This document shows positions 41,117 to 55,427 of a stretch of 64,000 bases of DNA, one piece after another; positions within the stretch are counted from its first letter, which is position 1; every line of letters begins with the position of its first letter. The translations under genes were made by a program, and so were the position numbers. Origin of the DNA: Dipodascopsis uninucleata var. uninucleata (taxonomy: Eukaryota > Ascomycota > Lipomycetes > Lipomycetales > Lipomycetaceae); contig JAJLTO010000003.1 of assembly GCA_030568195.1 (NCBI GenBank), positions 1,138,501-1,202,500 of the forward strand, written 5' to 3'. The notes below the pieces were generated by a model. It made no database searches and was not told where the DNA came from. It saw only the letters and a list, made by a program, of their open reading frames with translations.

Positions 41117-43475
41117 TATATGTTTCCTCATAAACAATTTTCTTTTATCTCAGTTACCAAGTCGAATATCTCTACTATCTATTTTCTGCCTCTCGACAGC
41201 CTTCTGTTTTGGTGATGGCTATTATTTTTGGTTAGAAACAATTAGAACTATTCCGGGTGTTTCGCTTATATATTGCGAGCAAAAATTTTATTTACCTGAT
41301 ATTATTTGTTGGCTTGAAATTCCGTTCGAGTCAAAGGAGTCCAGGAGTGATACTGTTATATATTCATTTTGTTTTGTATTTTTACCCGTTTATTATTCTG
41401 CCAGTATAAAATGTAAGTTGAAGTTAACTATCGCAAGCCGATAATATTCTGGTGACCAAAGATATAAACGATTTAGTGTCTTCACTGCGTTCTATTCTGC
41501 CGCAAGTTGAAGCTGTCGTTTGAATTTATATTAGTCAACATAACTCGAAAGCAAGAGCAGATTCGTTTGCAATAGCAGGAGGTTCATTCGATTACCTCCT
41601 ACATACGCGGAGACGACTTGTGAAATGAGATTGGCTACTGACATTACTGTCGCGGGAGTAAAGATTCAGGAATAAAAGCTTGTTGAATTCAAAGTCACTA
41701 CTGAATGGTAACTAGAAGAAATCATGTATGAAATGATGATAATGAAAATGTTGATGACTATAAATAAAGTAACGTTGTACTGTATTCTATTTAGTTATTA
41801 TCAGCTGAATTAAAGTGCCCGTTTTCTTTCTAGTGCTTCTAGACGACTGAACAGCTTGAACATTCAAGCTCCCTATCGTTAGCTGAATGTAGACAAGAAC
41901 ATTAAATACTTGGAATAGATCTTCTACTCTATAATAAAATAGAGCTAAAGGATAAGAAAGCAATAAGAGCAGGTACTGAAATCGTTACAAGCATAATTAG
42001 CATGTACTCCGAGGCTCTCATTTAAAATATGGCAGCCACGAGTATAATATAATGCATAGATATATCTCTTAGCACTAGACCATCGTATGCATCGAATAAT
42101 TTGTGTCTTCTTAGAGGATAAATATGTATATATGCCTGTAAATAATTATAATTATTAACATATTTGCACATATATAGCATGAAGTTATTCCAAGTGCTTT
42201 CTTACTAGTTGTTATTTACGATTTCCTTCGGCCCTACGACAACTGCACTAAGTACTAGAGAATAACTACGAACTACGAACAATATATATATTTTTATACT
42301 AGTAAAAAAAATTTACAGGATTTCTTCAAAGATATTATTAATATATTGAAAAGGTCCTGGAAGTTAGTGAATCTGTGCACCTAATGCAGCACTTGTATGT
42401 AGTTAAGAATATCCGTTTTAAGACTACTCATATGCTTTAAATTTTTCTTGCAATAGTTCCTTTCTTCTTTCAACTAGTACACTATCTCTGGTTTATAAGG
42501 AATAAGCGACTATACTTAATGCATAAATGCCCTTTTAGTCTTATTTCTGGCCTTACTCTTTATAGAGCGTCTTCTCTTGTATTTGCTTGCTACCTTACTC
42601 TTGGAGAGCAGATTGTTAGACGAGACGACGAACATTCAATGGCATTTGTATTTTAGACACACCTGGCACCCTTGTTTGTGATATCATTAAGTAGTAGACT
42701 ACTCATATTGCGGTAAATTACGTATAAAGCTCGTATTATTCTCCGTCGTGGAACTGTGCTTACAATTGTATATTCATTTCCAGTCTTTCCTTATGATCAC
42801 TCTTCAATAGAACATTTTATTTACAAATCATGGAAAATTTTTTTGAGAGTGACCGGCTTAGCGCTATGAAATCCTATGATATAGCGGAGACAGTTGCACG
42901 TATGCAAAAGGAATAGTGCCTTTAAAGACAAGGAACTGAATAGCTAGAAAACAAACCTTTTTTGGACATCGCCTAATTTTGTCAGATGAATACATCTTCT
43001 TCAGCCTTCATTCCCAAATGCATTTTTACAATAAGACCTTCTATAATCACGGACTACTACGATAGACAGTAAGTACCAACCATGTTAGTGTCTACGAATC
43101 CGTAATTATATAACGGTACCAATTTACATTACAGCACCTATAAATTCCTATTTATTGGAGTCCAAATCGAAGTGACACATGCGCTAACAGAAGGACCAAT
43201 CCTATGTAACGAAAGATAAACAGGTCTCCTAAGTGCTAAACACCAGATTTCAGCAGCATTCCATGTTTTACTTGAAGTATCAGTAGTAGTATTCAAGTTT
43301 ACTTGTTTGACAAGGTATCTAGCATCTCATTACGTATACTTCTTTTCCACAACCGATCTGTCAAGCTCTCTAATCTACATCTTACTGGTGTACGATGATA
43401 AAACTTTCTCTTGATTCTTCTTCTTTTATGAAAAAACTACATAAAATAAAAACAAAATTAAACGTAAGATTATTC
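41117..43475. other. 2.36-kb convergent gene-free region
   Basis: It lies between two gene 3' ends (zinc-finger gene and SEC26), with no ORF of 60 codons or more until the SEC26 edge. It contains TTACCCG at 41382-41388 (yeast Reb1 consensus on the minus strand), TGTAAATA at 42137-42144 (plus strand) and its complement at 42828-42835. Long AT runs occur at 42040-42330. No RNA gene was recognised. Confidence 0.5.
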
Positions 43476-46400
43476 CTAAGTCGACTTAGCTGATCGTTGC
43501 GAGAGTGCAATTCGGTCGCCCAATGATAATGCCAATCCCTGTCCCTTGCTTCTAATTCTAATATGTCCGACAATATTTCCAGATACCTCCTTCTCAATAC
43601 TCAAGTTAGCAAGGGCATCCTCACCGAAAACACTCTTCGCATATAGATTAGCACTCAAAAATTGACAATCGCCCTTCAAACTGTTCTCTGGAGTAAGAAC
43701 TGTCATGTTAGTATAAGTAACAAGGCCATCGAGATATTCCTTAAGACTAACATCCTTGCCGTTAGTCGTGCCATTTGAATGAATATTGACCTTATTTTCC
43801 CATTCAAACTCGGTCCACATTGAACGAAAATCAGTCTCTGAAATGAACCCAGGCTGAATGTAGTCCATAATGTCGACATGAACATCATTCAAAATCACGA
43901 TATTGGTGTCGGTAGAGCTAGTACCATCGTACACGATGTTACCAAAGATAACACCAGTATCAGTAGAAGACACTTTGATTGTTGCTTGAACGGAATGGAA
44001 TGCATGTGGTCCGAGATTTTGAGTGGTTGGCTTTTCGACAACCTTAAGGTCGCCTAAAGTAGCGAACTCCACACTCAAGTTTTGAAGTGTGTCAGTAGTC
44101 TGGTTGACAAGCAGGACATCAAGTACGATATCGAACTGATGAACTTTGACATAAGCTTCAGCGTAGACTGTGTCAGAAAACCCAGTAAGCTGCACAATCT
44201 TACTGAGCTTGGAACTGGTATCATCAGTCACATTTTCAGCACCCGTAGCCTTCGACAAGTCAACTTCAAATTCATCCTGGGTCTCCGATGCGGACTTCGC
44301 AGCCAGTTGTCGAATACCCAAACTATCATCAACTTGGATCGCATTCTTTTCCTTCTCAAGTCTGTCCTTATCCGCTCTCTTAGATTCCTCTGCAATAACC
44401 ATTGAATGAAAAGCAGCATGTGTATCTTCCAGAAAGACATCTTCAATTAGTTCGGGCTTCTTTATTTCGGAAAGAGACTTGATACAAGACATGATACGAT
44501 CGATCGAATCCTCATCAATGGGTTGTTTAACGAACTGTGACTCTCCAACTCTCAAAATAGAAATCATAATAAGCATAGCCTCCGCTCTAAGCAAATTCTT
44601 TTGCTTCTCGTCAGAAGAGATTTGACTATATCTGAGAACAAGTTTGGTCAAAGTAGAAGCTAAGGTAGCCGAGAGATAATAATCGCCATCTAAGATAAGT
44701 TGTCTAAGAGGTGGCTTCGAAGCGGCCTTAACAGCTTCAAGTTTGGCATTTACAGTGGATTCCGAAGTCAATGCAGATTCTGTCGCATATGTACCATCTG
44801 GAAGAACCTTTCGGGACGGCTTAGGACCTGATGTCTTACTTCCGTTGACCTTACTCTCTGCGGATATATCCTCACCAGTTTCTTCTTGAGCGACATCAAG
44901 CAATCTCTGTTCAGAAGCAAGAATTGGGATCTCTCCAATGCTCGAACGAATAGTCTTCCAGGATTCTCTAATATCAGCCTCGGAAACACAGTATTCACCC
45001 AATACCCAGAGCGCAGAGCGATATACTTTACCGCTACGAATATCACCGAGGATAGCAATCAATCTTGAAACAATAGATTCTCTCAGTTCCGGGAATCGCT
45101 CTAAAACTTCCTTGACAAATAGAATAACATCAACGGCAGAAGTATTATTGAAGTTAGGGATGAAATCCATAAGCATTTCAACAACAGAGGACGCGACTTC
45201 ACCGAATTTGATAGCACAAGAGTGGATAGAATGGATAAGTAGCTGACGGTATTCATTATTCTTCTCGTAGTCTTGATCGACAGTCTTGGTGAGCTCTTTC
45301 TTCAAGAGTAGGACAACTTCCTGGACATTTTTGGATGTAATCATTTCAAGAGCGATATCAAGAGCTCTATGACGAACATCAATATCAGGACTAGACAAAA
45401 CAAGGAGTATCTCCATAGTCAAATCATTTAAGACGCCCTCGTTACGCTTACGAAGTTGATCGACTCTATCAAGGACGATAAGCTTGACATTATTGTCTGA
45501 CTCCTTAACACTGAGCTCTATAAACTTGCCAGCAGCAGCTTTAATTGCAACTGGGTTGCTTGTGAGTGCAGTCAAAGCAGTTGCAGCTTCATAAACTACA
45601 GTGTTTGAGGGAGCCTCCAAGAGATCAAAAACAATGCGTAGATAACGACCCTTGTTGGCTGAATTAGTCAATGCATCCTTTCGAATAAATTCAATGAATG
45701 CAAGCTGTAGCAACTCATCCATTCCAGATATCGCCCCGACGTTCTTCTGGACATATTGGATAGCACCTTCTGGGAATATGTTCGATAAGACAACAAAAGC
45801 ATTTCGCTTACAAGTTGTGTCGGATTCATTTTCGAGAAAGCCAATGACAAGGTCCGCAGCATCGGGAAAAAGAGCTTCGGAAATGGTGTAGATCGAATAA
45901 ACAGCAAATACTGCGTTCTTTCGAACATAAGCATGTCGGTGTTCTAAGCATGCGCGCACAGAAGGAATAAGCGGTTCAAGAAGCTCAGGCTCCTTCAGCT
46001 TTCCCAAAAATCGTAATGTGGCACCTCGAATGTATTCATTTGGATGTTGGAGGTCATTTCTGATAGCATTACTATATCAAAGAAATTTAGTAAGAGCCAA
46101 TCCAGGGTCAGTCAAAATGTTAGCCAATTCAGTCATATCATCTCATCCATCATCTATCTAACATTAACCAATCGTAACAGCGAATTGCTTATCAACATGT
46201 CTGTGACTACAGATAACTTACCAGACTAATATCATTTCATTTTTCAGCTTACCGTCCGAGTTCAGCTTAGGACAGATTTCCCAATAGAACTGCAGCAGTT
46301 TCTTCAGGCCCTTCGATTTGGATGGCATCACAAATCGAATCACATGCATCAGCAACTGAGGCATTGGATCTCCATTGAGCATAATCACTAGAATCCGCTT

Positions 46401-46520
46401 CATTGCCTCGATCTTGATAGGGTCGTTTCCCTTCTCCAATTGAAAGCGCAAATCCTGCAGGGTCGGCTGGTCCGCCGACCATGGCTCATGAACCAACGTA
46501 TATGAAGACGTCTCTGCCAT
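43476..46520 (-). CDS. SEC26: Coatomer beta subunit (beta-COP), two exons
   Basis: Minus-strand exons 46520-46222 and 46071-43476 encode 964 aa (yeast Sec26 973). The 150-nt intron has donor GTAAGT and ACTAAAT/GCTAACA branch candidates. Splicing creates a Cys codon and restores MILVCNAIRNDLQHPNEYIRG, which is conserved in all beta-COPs. The N-terminal trunk is HEAT/ARM-like (about 20-520), the linker is acidic and Lys-rich, and the C-terminal appendage-like domain follows (about 660-964). Beta-COP is part of the F-COPI subcomplex coating Golgi-to-ER vesicles. It shares a divergent intergenic region with GID4. Confidence 0.96.
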
Positions 46521-47392
46521 TGGTGATGAATATGATAAACAAGCCTTCCTTTAGAGAACTCCTATCCACAATTTCTCGATCGTAGTGATAGATTGTTATC
46601 TCTGCTGTTCTGAACGAGTTATTTGTGGATGTCTATCGCTGACTCTCGTGTATAAATATCTCTCTAGCTTCTTCTCTACAGTAATACTGTGAAAAAAAAC
46701 ACCACCTAATTCCTAACTTGCTTGGACGTGAACCTCAGCTCTGCTGCTGCCTCGTATGCGTATATATGAGCACATACGCACATTCAGAACTGTGATTTCA
46801 AATCACATCGCGATCACAACTCACAATCTCTGATAGTGAATATTCCCATTCGAGGTGTTACCGGTTCGCAGTATCGTCTCCACTTAACATTTTTATTTGG
46901 TGCTAGAATACCCAAAAACCTGAGAGGTATTAACACCAAGTTTAAGCTGAATTGGAGTTCAGTTTGTTTCTCTTAGTCTACAGCCTACTGGCAGCAAAAA
47001 GGGCGATTTTTTCCCACAGCCATAAAATAAAATAATAATAAGTACATTCAAAAATGTACTAAAAGGTAAGCATGAATGTTGTAAATACATTAAAGGATTG
47101 GAGGTAAATGGAGAGAGAATGGACAATACGCGGACACTGAGTGGTCGCGCTTAGCATCCTGTTTACGGGATTGGTCTTGGAAATGTACCACCGGTGGTCG
47201 ATATATGTTTGTATATGGCATGTGCAGATATTAAATCATCAGCTGTGTGTGGTGGTCAGTTAATGATGCTTAATTAACAGGAAGTGGTTCGCTGGTTGTG
47301 TTTTACCTTGGTGATTTATTTGTAGTTAGTGGACCAGATAGTAGTGCTGGCAAATTTACTGACTAGTTTGAGGTTTTCTGTCTTATTTAGAA
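46521..47392. other. Divergent promoter SEC26 / GID4
   Basis: This is 872 nt. A hexamer CATGCC-free, AT-rich stretch holds inverted CATATACGCA/CACATACGCA-like sequence at 46756-46779 and no ATG-started ORF of note. A GTG-started frame overlapping GID4 (47329-47526) is not supported. Confidence 0.45.
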
Positions 47393-48670
47393 ATGCAATC
47401 ATTCTATCGAAATACGACGAATGTACAGCAGTTCCCTACCGTGAGCAGTGTATCGTCATCTATTCTAACAGTCGAAGTCTCTGTAAATCCACCAACTTCA
47501 TCGGCATCCAACGCCGCAAGTACTAATTGGTTGCCCTCACCATCGCCCTCATCACTATCAACAGTTGCAGGAACCACCAGTATATCTAATACAGGCTCCT
47601 TGCTGGATCAATACATTGAAGAGTATCAACATCAACTCCCACACGCACGGGAACAAGGATCCAACAACCATCAGGCTCAACTGGATAACGAACAGCAGCA
47701 GCAGCCGAGACGTGAAAGCTTTTACAATCAGCATTTTCGTAGGGTCTTTCGTGCATCTTCCGTTACCGTAGAACCTTCGTCTGAGGATCGGACTGATCTT
47801 TATTCTGTTGTCTCAAACGCTTCAGGTTCGGTAATATCTGGTGCGTCACCTCCTTCGGCAGATACAGTATCTCTGTCAAGTGCAACAGACGTATCCGCTG
47901 GTAGTTATATAATGCCTGCAGTAACACTCACAGATGTCCATGCTTCGGACGACGATTTTGCGTACCGAAAAAAGCTCTGCTCTTCTTCGGCGCATGACAT
48001 CAGCAATGAAGAAGAGCACAGCTATGCTGTGATAACTTCTCCAGCAATACCTAGTCCTCTTGAGTCCACTAGCGATGCCATACATATTGATCGGCAGATA
48101 GCTACTTCTTCCTCATCGTTTCTCCGATCAGGATCGAAATTCATAGGTACACAACAGTCTGGAAGATCTACTTATGAAGTACATGTTGAGCTGAAGCATG
48201 TGGACATGTCTGCTTCGTTCATTTGTGGATATTTGCATATCCAGGGTCTAACAGAGGACCACCCTACACTAACAACCTACTTTGAAGGTCAGATGATTGG
48301 TCCGAAGTACTCATTCCTCACCCGTCGGCGAGAGTGGGGTGCTACAGAGAAGACCGATATTCTCCACTGGGCGAGGTTTCCATCGTGGAGACCACTTGCT
48401 AAGCAAGCTAAGCGTGCAGACTATTGCCACTCAAATTTTGAAAAGCGTGACCACATATTTATGAGATGGAAAGAGTGCTTTTTGGTACCAGATCACAGGG
48501 TGCGCAATATCACGGGTGCTTCTTTTGCGGGTTTCTATTACATTTGCTTTAATCAGCTGACGGGCTCGATCTCGGGTTTGTACTACCACCAATCCTCAGA
48601 GAAGTATCAGCAGCTAGAGCTTTCGCATGTCGACGATCGAGGTGGATACTATGATTATGAATTTCGATGA
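47393..48670 (+). CDS. GID4: GID/CTLH E3 ligase substrate receptor (Vid24 family)
   Basis: Single exon, 425 aa. The first about 240 residues are Ser/Thr/Gln-rich and probably disordered. The Vid24 beta-barrel covers about 250-425: FIGTQQSGRSTYEV, FICGYLHIQGLTEDHPTLTTYFEG, MIGPKYSFLTRRREWGA, DILHWARFPSWRP, FMRWKECFLVPDHRVRNITGASFAGFYYICF and the tail GLYYHQSSEKYQQLEL. Gid4 binds N-terminal proline degrons of gluconeogenic enzymes (Fbp1, Mdh2, Icl1, Pck1) and recruits them to the GID ubiquitin ligase when glucose returns. The N-terminal extension is longer than in the human protein but usual for fungi. A UGUACAUA lies about 350 nt past the stop. Confidence 0.93.
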   Translation: MQSFYRNTTNVQQFPTVSSVSSSILTVEVSVNPPTSSASNAASTNWLPSPSPSSLSTVAGTTSISNTGSLLDQYIEEYQHQLPHAREQGSNNHQAQLDNEQQQQPRRESFYNQHFRRVFRASSVTVEPSSEDRTDLYSVVSNASGSVISGASPPSADTVSLSSATDVSAGSYIMPAVTLTDVHASDDDFAYRKKLCSSSAHDISNEEEHSYAVITSPAIPSPLESTSDAIHIDRQIATSSSSFLRSGSKFIGTQQSGRSTYEVHVELKHVDMSASFICGYLHIQGLTEDHPTLTTYFEGQMIGPKYSFLTRRREWGATEKTDILHWARFPSWRPLAKQAKRADYCHSNFEKRDHIFMRWKECFLVPDHRVRNITGASFAGFYYICFNQLTGSISGLYYHQSSEKYQQLELSHVDDRGGYYDYEFR

Positions 48671-49988
48671 GCTATACTCCAATTTTGACAATCTCAGAGG
48701 TCAACTAGATACTTATTCATATGATACATTAATTCCCTAATCTTATGGTTCGTTCAGTGGCTAAGCTTTCTATATCTGATTGTGTTTTATTTTTGATGTC
48801 TAGAATATGATCTGGCTCAGTTTGTTATCTGTACGTCTGTTTTTCTCGTTATTATGAGGTTGGATACAAAATATTAGCTATTACAGGGATAGATTCTTTA
48901 TATTCACTGCTTTTTGAGAGTGCCTTTCTATTCTTTAGTTTATAATAACATTTCTAATTTATCGATAGTATTTCTGGTTTTTCCTGCTAATGAGGGCTGT
49001 TAGTTTATACTGTTATATGTACATACATGGATATTACGTTTGTTTTTATTTTGTTTTTATTTTGTTTTTTAATCTATTTTTGTTATTCTGCTGACTGCAC
49101 CTGTCTTTTCTCAGTGTCCTAGATTCCAGTCTAGAGATTATTTTTGTCACCATTTATAATGTCCATTACAGTCTATTTCTGTTAAGTATAGTTTCTATGG
49201 TACTAATTTCACTTTATAGTCACGAGGGATATTTTAACTAAAACCTTTTGAAAGAAATTGCGTCTTGTGTTCTAGATCTGTTGTTATGTTGCACGAAGCT
49301 TTGTATAGTTGTTAATCGCCCGTGACTTGTTACCCTACCAAACTAAGCAGCAAATATTTTCAGCTGACTCATTCCGGGCATCAAGCCGCATGGAAATTTT
49401 ATGAAAGCCGTGGCTTTACAAGACAGACATGGATGCGTCATCTACTGGGGTAAAGAATTATCACCGTAATGAAGGTGCCCAGATCTGTCTATCTTTGATA
49501 GGAAGCTCTATGAATGTAGATAGTAAGACTGCTCTATAAATTATATGTAAAACGAAAAATTCTCGGAATTTAAGAAAGCTTTTTTTACAATTTTTATCTT
49601 TGGTCGATAGCGCTCTGTAGAGTTTTGTGATGAGTATATCATATGAACAGCGTTAATTATCGTAAAACATGCAGCTCTAAATGCTTAATCTGCGGTTCAT
49701 TTGTTATTTTGTGTCTCTTGTTTTCGTTGGGTGCTGTATCTAGAACTCAATCAGCTACGATAATAACTTAGATGAGTCAAAGATCATTGTATAAAAGAAT
49801 TTGTTTTCGCTGTGTACCGCATGCCTTCTCTAATCCATTCCCACTGTCATTCTACGCAACTTATAAAATAGATCGCTGAATAAAACCGTCAAACATTTGA
49901 TCTATTTCTTGTCCTATCTAGAGCATTTTGGATTAGCTTACATAAAGCCACTAGTAGAATATAATATATATCTAGTTTGAAGTATACA
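48671..49988. other. Intergenic: GID4 3' flank and GDH promoter
   Basis: This is 1318 nt. It is T-rich, with a TTTTTATTTTG tandem at 49045-49068. UGUACAUA lies at 49018-49025 (plus strand), GTAGGGTAA on the minus strand at 49330-49338 and GGGTAA at 49448. No gene was seen. Confidence 0.55.
49330..49338 (-). promoter_or_regulatory. GTAGGGTAA intergenic motif, minus strand
   Basis: Exact copy of the 9-mer, about 650 nt upstream of the glutamate dehydrogenase start. Confidence 0.3.
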
Positions 49989-51450
<1,462 letters not shown>

Positions 51451-52422
51451 AAGGTTCACTGTATAAAATTTAACGAGATTAGATCGTTCATATTTTTTTT
51501 AATTCTTTTAATATAGTATGTACAACGAAAAGAATGCGCGTTTTTTGTTATGTCTCATGTTTTAGTCAATAGAATTTTTTTGGCTAGCTAAGAGCTTCCT
51601 ATATGATTCGCATTACTACTTGTAAACTAAATAGTGAGAATGCGTGAATGAAGGGTAGTAATTAAATTTTCCATTATCTGCTCTAAATTTATAGTTTAGT
51701 AAGAAATTGGAACGATGGCTTATTTATGCTTATAAGAAATAACGTCAACACGACACAAGTACAAATAAATTAAACCATCTAAAGATTTTTAATAGATATG
51801 TCGCTAATAGAACTCGTATAGCTTGCTTTTATTTTAATGATATCTGGCAATTTCAAGAGAACAATCTCAACTAAAAAAATACAAACTAGTTTAACAGCTA
51901 TTGCAATTACATATGTTGGCTAGAGCAGATTGGAAAGACAAAATTATTTTTTAAGAAATTTATTATTCCTGAAATCTCCAATCACCATTCAATTAATCAC
52001 CATCAGTTGATGCACATATAGGCAGATGCCATCTTTTCAATATTCTTTCGCAAATGCTCTGTGATTATAGTATGTATACCTTTATAATGGATATATTACT
52101 CAAAACATGCGTATTGACAGCCATATGTACTTTGTAAGTCCACCGAAAAAAAAAAAACAATAAGAAATAAAATACCGCACTTGCGTATATGAACAAATAG
52201 ATGACTTTAAGACTATAACAATAACACATGGATAAAATACATAGCTCTCAATAAATTGAACCCAGTTTTGAATAAATGGTTGTCGCAAACATTGAGTATA
52301 AGCCAGAGATTATATACCAGACTCTTCCACATGCACTCAGATCTACTTGGTTATCATAAATATAAAATTTAATGAAGCTCCACTGAAAGCATCGTTTACT
52401 CTAGAAAAACATAAACAAAAAT
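51451..52422. other. Convergent intergenic region GDH1 / sugar transporter
   Basis: This is 972 nt of AT-rich 3' flanks. A minus-strand frame at 52100-52288 has no recognisable features. Nothing else was seen. Confidence 0.65.
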
Positions 52423-54297
52423 TTAGTCTTCATGCGATCGATCCATATGCTTAAGAGGACGTTCTATGAACGTTTGCTCCTCAGATGGTCGAGTCGATGA
52501 GACACTAAGAGGATCTATATCACGAGTAACTGTACGAGAAAGACTTCCAGTTTGGCTCTCGATCTCGTCAATGTCATCTTGTGGAAGAGAAGCAACACCA
52601 GCGTCACCAAACAAACGATCCATCTCCTCTAATGGCACACCTTTAGTTTCCGGGTATGTGAAGTACACAAGAACAAATGACATCAAACAGAAGAAAGCAT
52701 GAAGTAAATATAATCTCCATTCAATAGCTTCTTGTAAAATTGGAGTCATTTCACCTACTACCCAGTTGAAAGCCCAGTTAGCTGCTGTAGAAAGAGAAGC
52801 ACCCTTTGCTCGAACTGAAAGAGGCATAATTTCAGGGGGGTATAACCAGGGAATAGGTCCCCATGAATATCCAAAAAAGGCATTATATGCAATAACGAAA
52901 AGCACAACCATATCCGGTGTAGCAGGCACGTCAAGATAGATAGAATAAGAAATAAGCGACAACGAAACCGCCATGCTCAAAGCACCAGAGAGGAGAATAA
53001 CCCGTCTACCCCAATGGTCTACCAAGAACCATGGTGGAATAGTGGATGCAACGTATACGAGAGAATTAAGACCAGTCATGAGAATGGCATCACGGCCAAC
53101 CCAACCAGCCTGTTCAAAAACAAGGGGCGCGTAATAAGAAATAACATTAATACCATTGAGTTGCGCAAAAGCCTGAGAAGACATGGCAATAAGAACACGC
53201 TTCTTGTACTTTCTCCACATCTCAGAATATGTCCTTTCACCTTCGGCTCTCATGACAAGAACATTCTCCTTAATCTCATTAAATTCTTGCTTTGCACGAG
53301 GATCATCAACATTTCCCCCAGCATGCAAATTGGCAATAACAGTCATGCCCTCAGCATCATGATCATTATCTAGAAGCCATCTAGGTGTCTCAGAAATAAT
53401 CAAAGATCCAAGGCAGAGCAAAGAACCCATAACGCACTGAATGAAAAGAGGCAATCGCCAAGACATGTCGCTTTCGATGAAGCTACCAATATAATCGACC
53501 CAAACAGAGCCTGAATAGCCAATAATATTACCAGTAAATTCAATGCAAGCCAAACTACCACGGTGATCGGCAGGCGAAATCTCGGACTGGTAGACAGGTA
53601 CAATTGTCGAAAGCATACCGACTCCAAATCCAGAAATAATCCTACCAGTTATCATACTGTTCATTCCAACAGAAAATGTCTGGAATCCTCCACCAATAAC
53701 AAAAATAATTGAACCATAGAAAATGGTTTTACGACGACCGATAATGTCACCAATCCGCCCAACCATAAGAGACGATACTAAATGGAAATATAATGATCAG
53801 CAACAAATCAAACTCTTCTAGTATTCAGATAATTCCTTCTTACTCAATGCCCCAATTTCGAGAATTGCAACCATCGTGCCAAGCTGTGCCCGGGTTGGAT
53901 TATGAAAGTACTCTATAAAATACGGTCCACTAAACCCCACACAATGAAAGTCAGTATCACTAATAATATCGTCGTATCACAGCATTAACAGCATTAACAC
54001 TAAAAAAACATACGTAATAATACCAGACATGACACCTTGGTCATATCCAAAAAGAAAGACACCCAAGGATACGAAAATAGACGTGAAGTACCTATGTTGA
54101 AGTAAATTAGTAAATGATTCTAAATTAATATAGCGTCTTCCTCAAATCCATCTCCTTTCACAGAATCTATTTTATGAGAAACAGCCATAGCTATTCTACA
54201 ATCCACACTCAAGACGCCAAGAACGCTTTAGAAAGACCTACAATAGAGGTTTGCCTGTCAGGCCCCTTCTGGTTTTCCTGTAAGCTGGCTCATTCAT
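52423..54297 (-). CDS. MFS sugar (hexose-type) transporter, four exons
   Basis: My model on the minus strand is 54297-54242, 54091-54014, 53929-53844 and 53777-52423, giving 524 aa. Introns are 150, 84 and 66 nt with donors GTAGGT, GTATGT and GTAAGA. Joined exons read GKPLL-YFTSIFVSLGVFLFGYDQG, then VMSGIITGPYFIEYF, then VAILEIGALISSLMVGRIGD, each a familiar transporter block. Other signatures are GRRKTIFYG, VYQSEISPADHRG, AQLNGINVISYYAP, GPIPWLYPPEIMPLSVRAKG and PETKGVPLEEMDRLFGD. Twelve membrane helices are expected. The tail is acidic and Ser/Thr-rich. It is most like filamentous-fungal plasma membrane hexose/monosaccharide transporters; the exact sugar cannot be read from sequence. Confidence 0.93.
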
Positions 54298-54871
54298 CGC
54301 GACAACCTCTTACTTGTAAATATTGACAAAACCAAAATAATTAACACTAAGAGATTATGTACGAAATATATGCAACTGACGACCTCACGACACAATCAAA
54401 ATCCAACAGAACTCGATTATCGTAGATCTCTTAAGGACTCCTAAGATGGTAGATATAGCAATATTCTAAAATACCTGGAGACATGCGAGTTTCTTTACTG
54501 CCAGATATTTAGTTATCAATCAATCCCCCTCTCCTTTCTATCAGCCAGAAGATACTCCTCGTGGAATTAATTTCCTCTTGAAAACAAATAAATAATGCGT
54601 TTTCCACTTGCAATCTCTATGCAGACTAGATAAATATACTGAGCGAGGCGATAAATTCTGGACTACTTTGCGCAGATATATCTAAAGACAGCTCAGAGCT
54701 TTTATGGGAAAAAAAGAAACGCAAATAATGATAAAGTATCCTTTTCCAGTATTTTTGTTTTATTGCAGCACCCAGGATGCGTACAAACGATAATATAGTA
54801 GTATCGCGGTGGCTATTTGCAAGCAGCAGCCATTTACGCACAGAGCAGACCTTTAGTTAAAGTTCTAATAA

Positions 54872-54909
54872 GTAGGGTAAGATAGCTGCGCAATATGATA
54901 GTAGGGTAA
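54872..54909 (+). promoter_or_regulatory. Two GTAGGGTAA motifs 29 nt apart
   Basis: Exact copies lie at 54872-54880 and 54901-54909, on the same strand and at the left edge of the G-rich block. Confidence 0.35.
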
Positions 54910-54980
54910 TGATGATGGAAGAAGGGTTTTGTTTGCATTCGCTATCTAAAGTTAGGAAATAAAATTAGAAGGGCGCATAA

Positions 54981-54988
54981 TGACGTCA
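54981..54988. promoter_or_regulatory. TGACGTCA palindrome (CRE/ATF site)
   Basis: Exact TGACGTCA, the ATF/CREB-type bZIP site. It lies 684 nt upstream of the sugar transporter start. Fungal Atf1/Sko1-class factors bind this sequence; use here is inferred. Confidence 0.35.
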
Positions 54989-55180
54989 GCCATCGGGTGA
55001 AGCGCTCAATGCGGAAGTAGTGGAAGAAGTAGAGGTTTATGGCACAAGAGGCAGAAATAATTGCAGATATGGAGCTTTGAGTGCTGTGCGTTATGGGATA
55101 GAAGGGACGATTGGCACTTGCGACAGGGTGTATGCGATAATAGACGCGCTAGGTGAATGTTAAAAAATAGACAGCAAGTA

Positions 55181-55402
55181 ATGAAAGTGCGGATAAAAGG
55201 CAAGCGCCGTCCGGCTAGAAGATATTACAAAATACTGGGGGTGAAAGAGAGCGAGGCTGTCAGGAGGGCAGGCGGAGCAGAGACATGTCAGGGCTCAATT
55301 AGAGTATTTCATGATCACTTTGTCAGACAGAGCTTTTGTCCTTCCAACAAGACCAGTAATAAAAGCTACATTGTGAGCCTTGTGAAAGACAGTCACTCGT
55401 GA
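55181..55402 (+). CDS. Doubtful small basic ORF
   Basis: This is 73 codons from an ATG, strongly basic at the start (MKVRIKGKRRPARRYYKILG). It is not recognised. The YYKILGV string recalls the start of a J-domain, but no HPD follows. It lies in the G-rich block and may be chance or part of a non-coding transcript. Confidence 0.1.
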   Translation: MKVRIKGKRRPARRYYKILGVKESEAVRRAGGAETCQGSIRVFHDHFVRQSFCPSNKTSNKSYIVSLVKDSHS

Positions 55403-55427
55403 CTGCCGCACTACTTCCCCGGAACTA

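Noticed and set aside
41322-41334. tRNA B-box-like CGTTCGAGTCA
   Set aside because: It lacks the leading GG and closing CC, and no A box or acceptor stem is visible around it.
55181-55402. J-domain-like start (RRYYKILGV)
   Set aside because: No HPD motif or helix II/III pattern follows; the frame ends soon after. The match is too short to support a DnaJ call.
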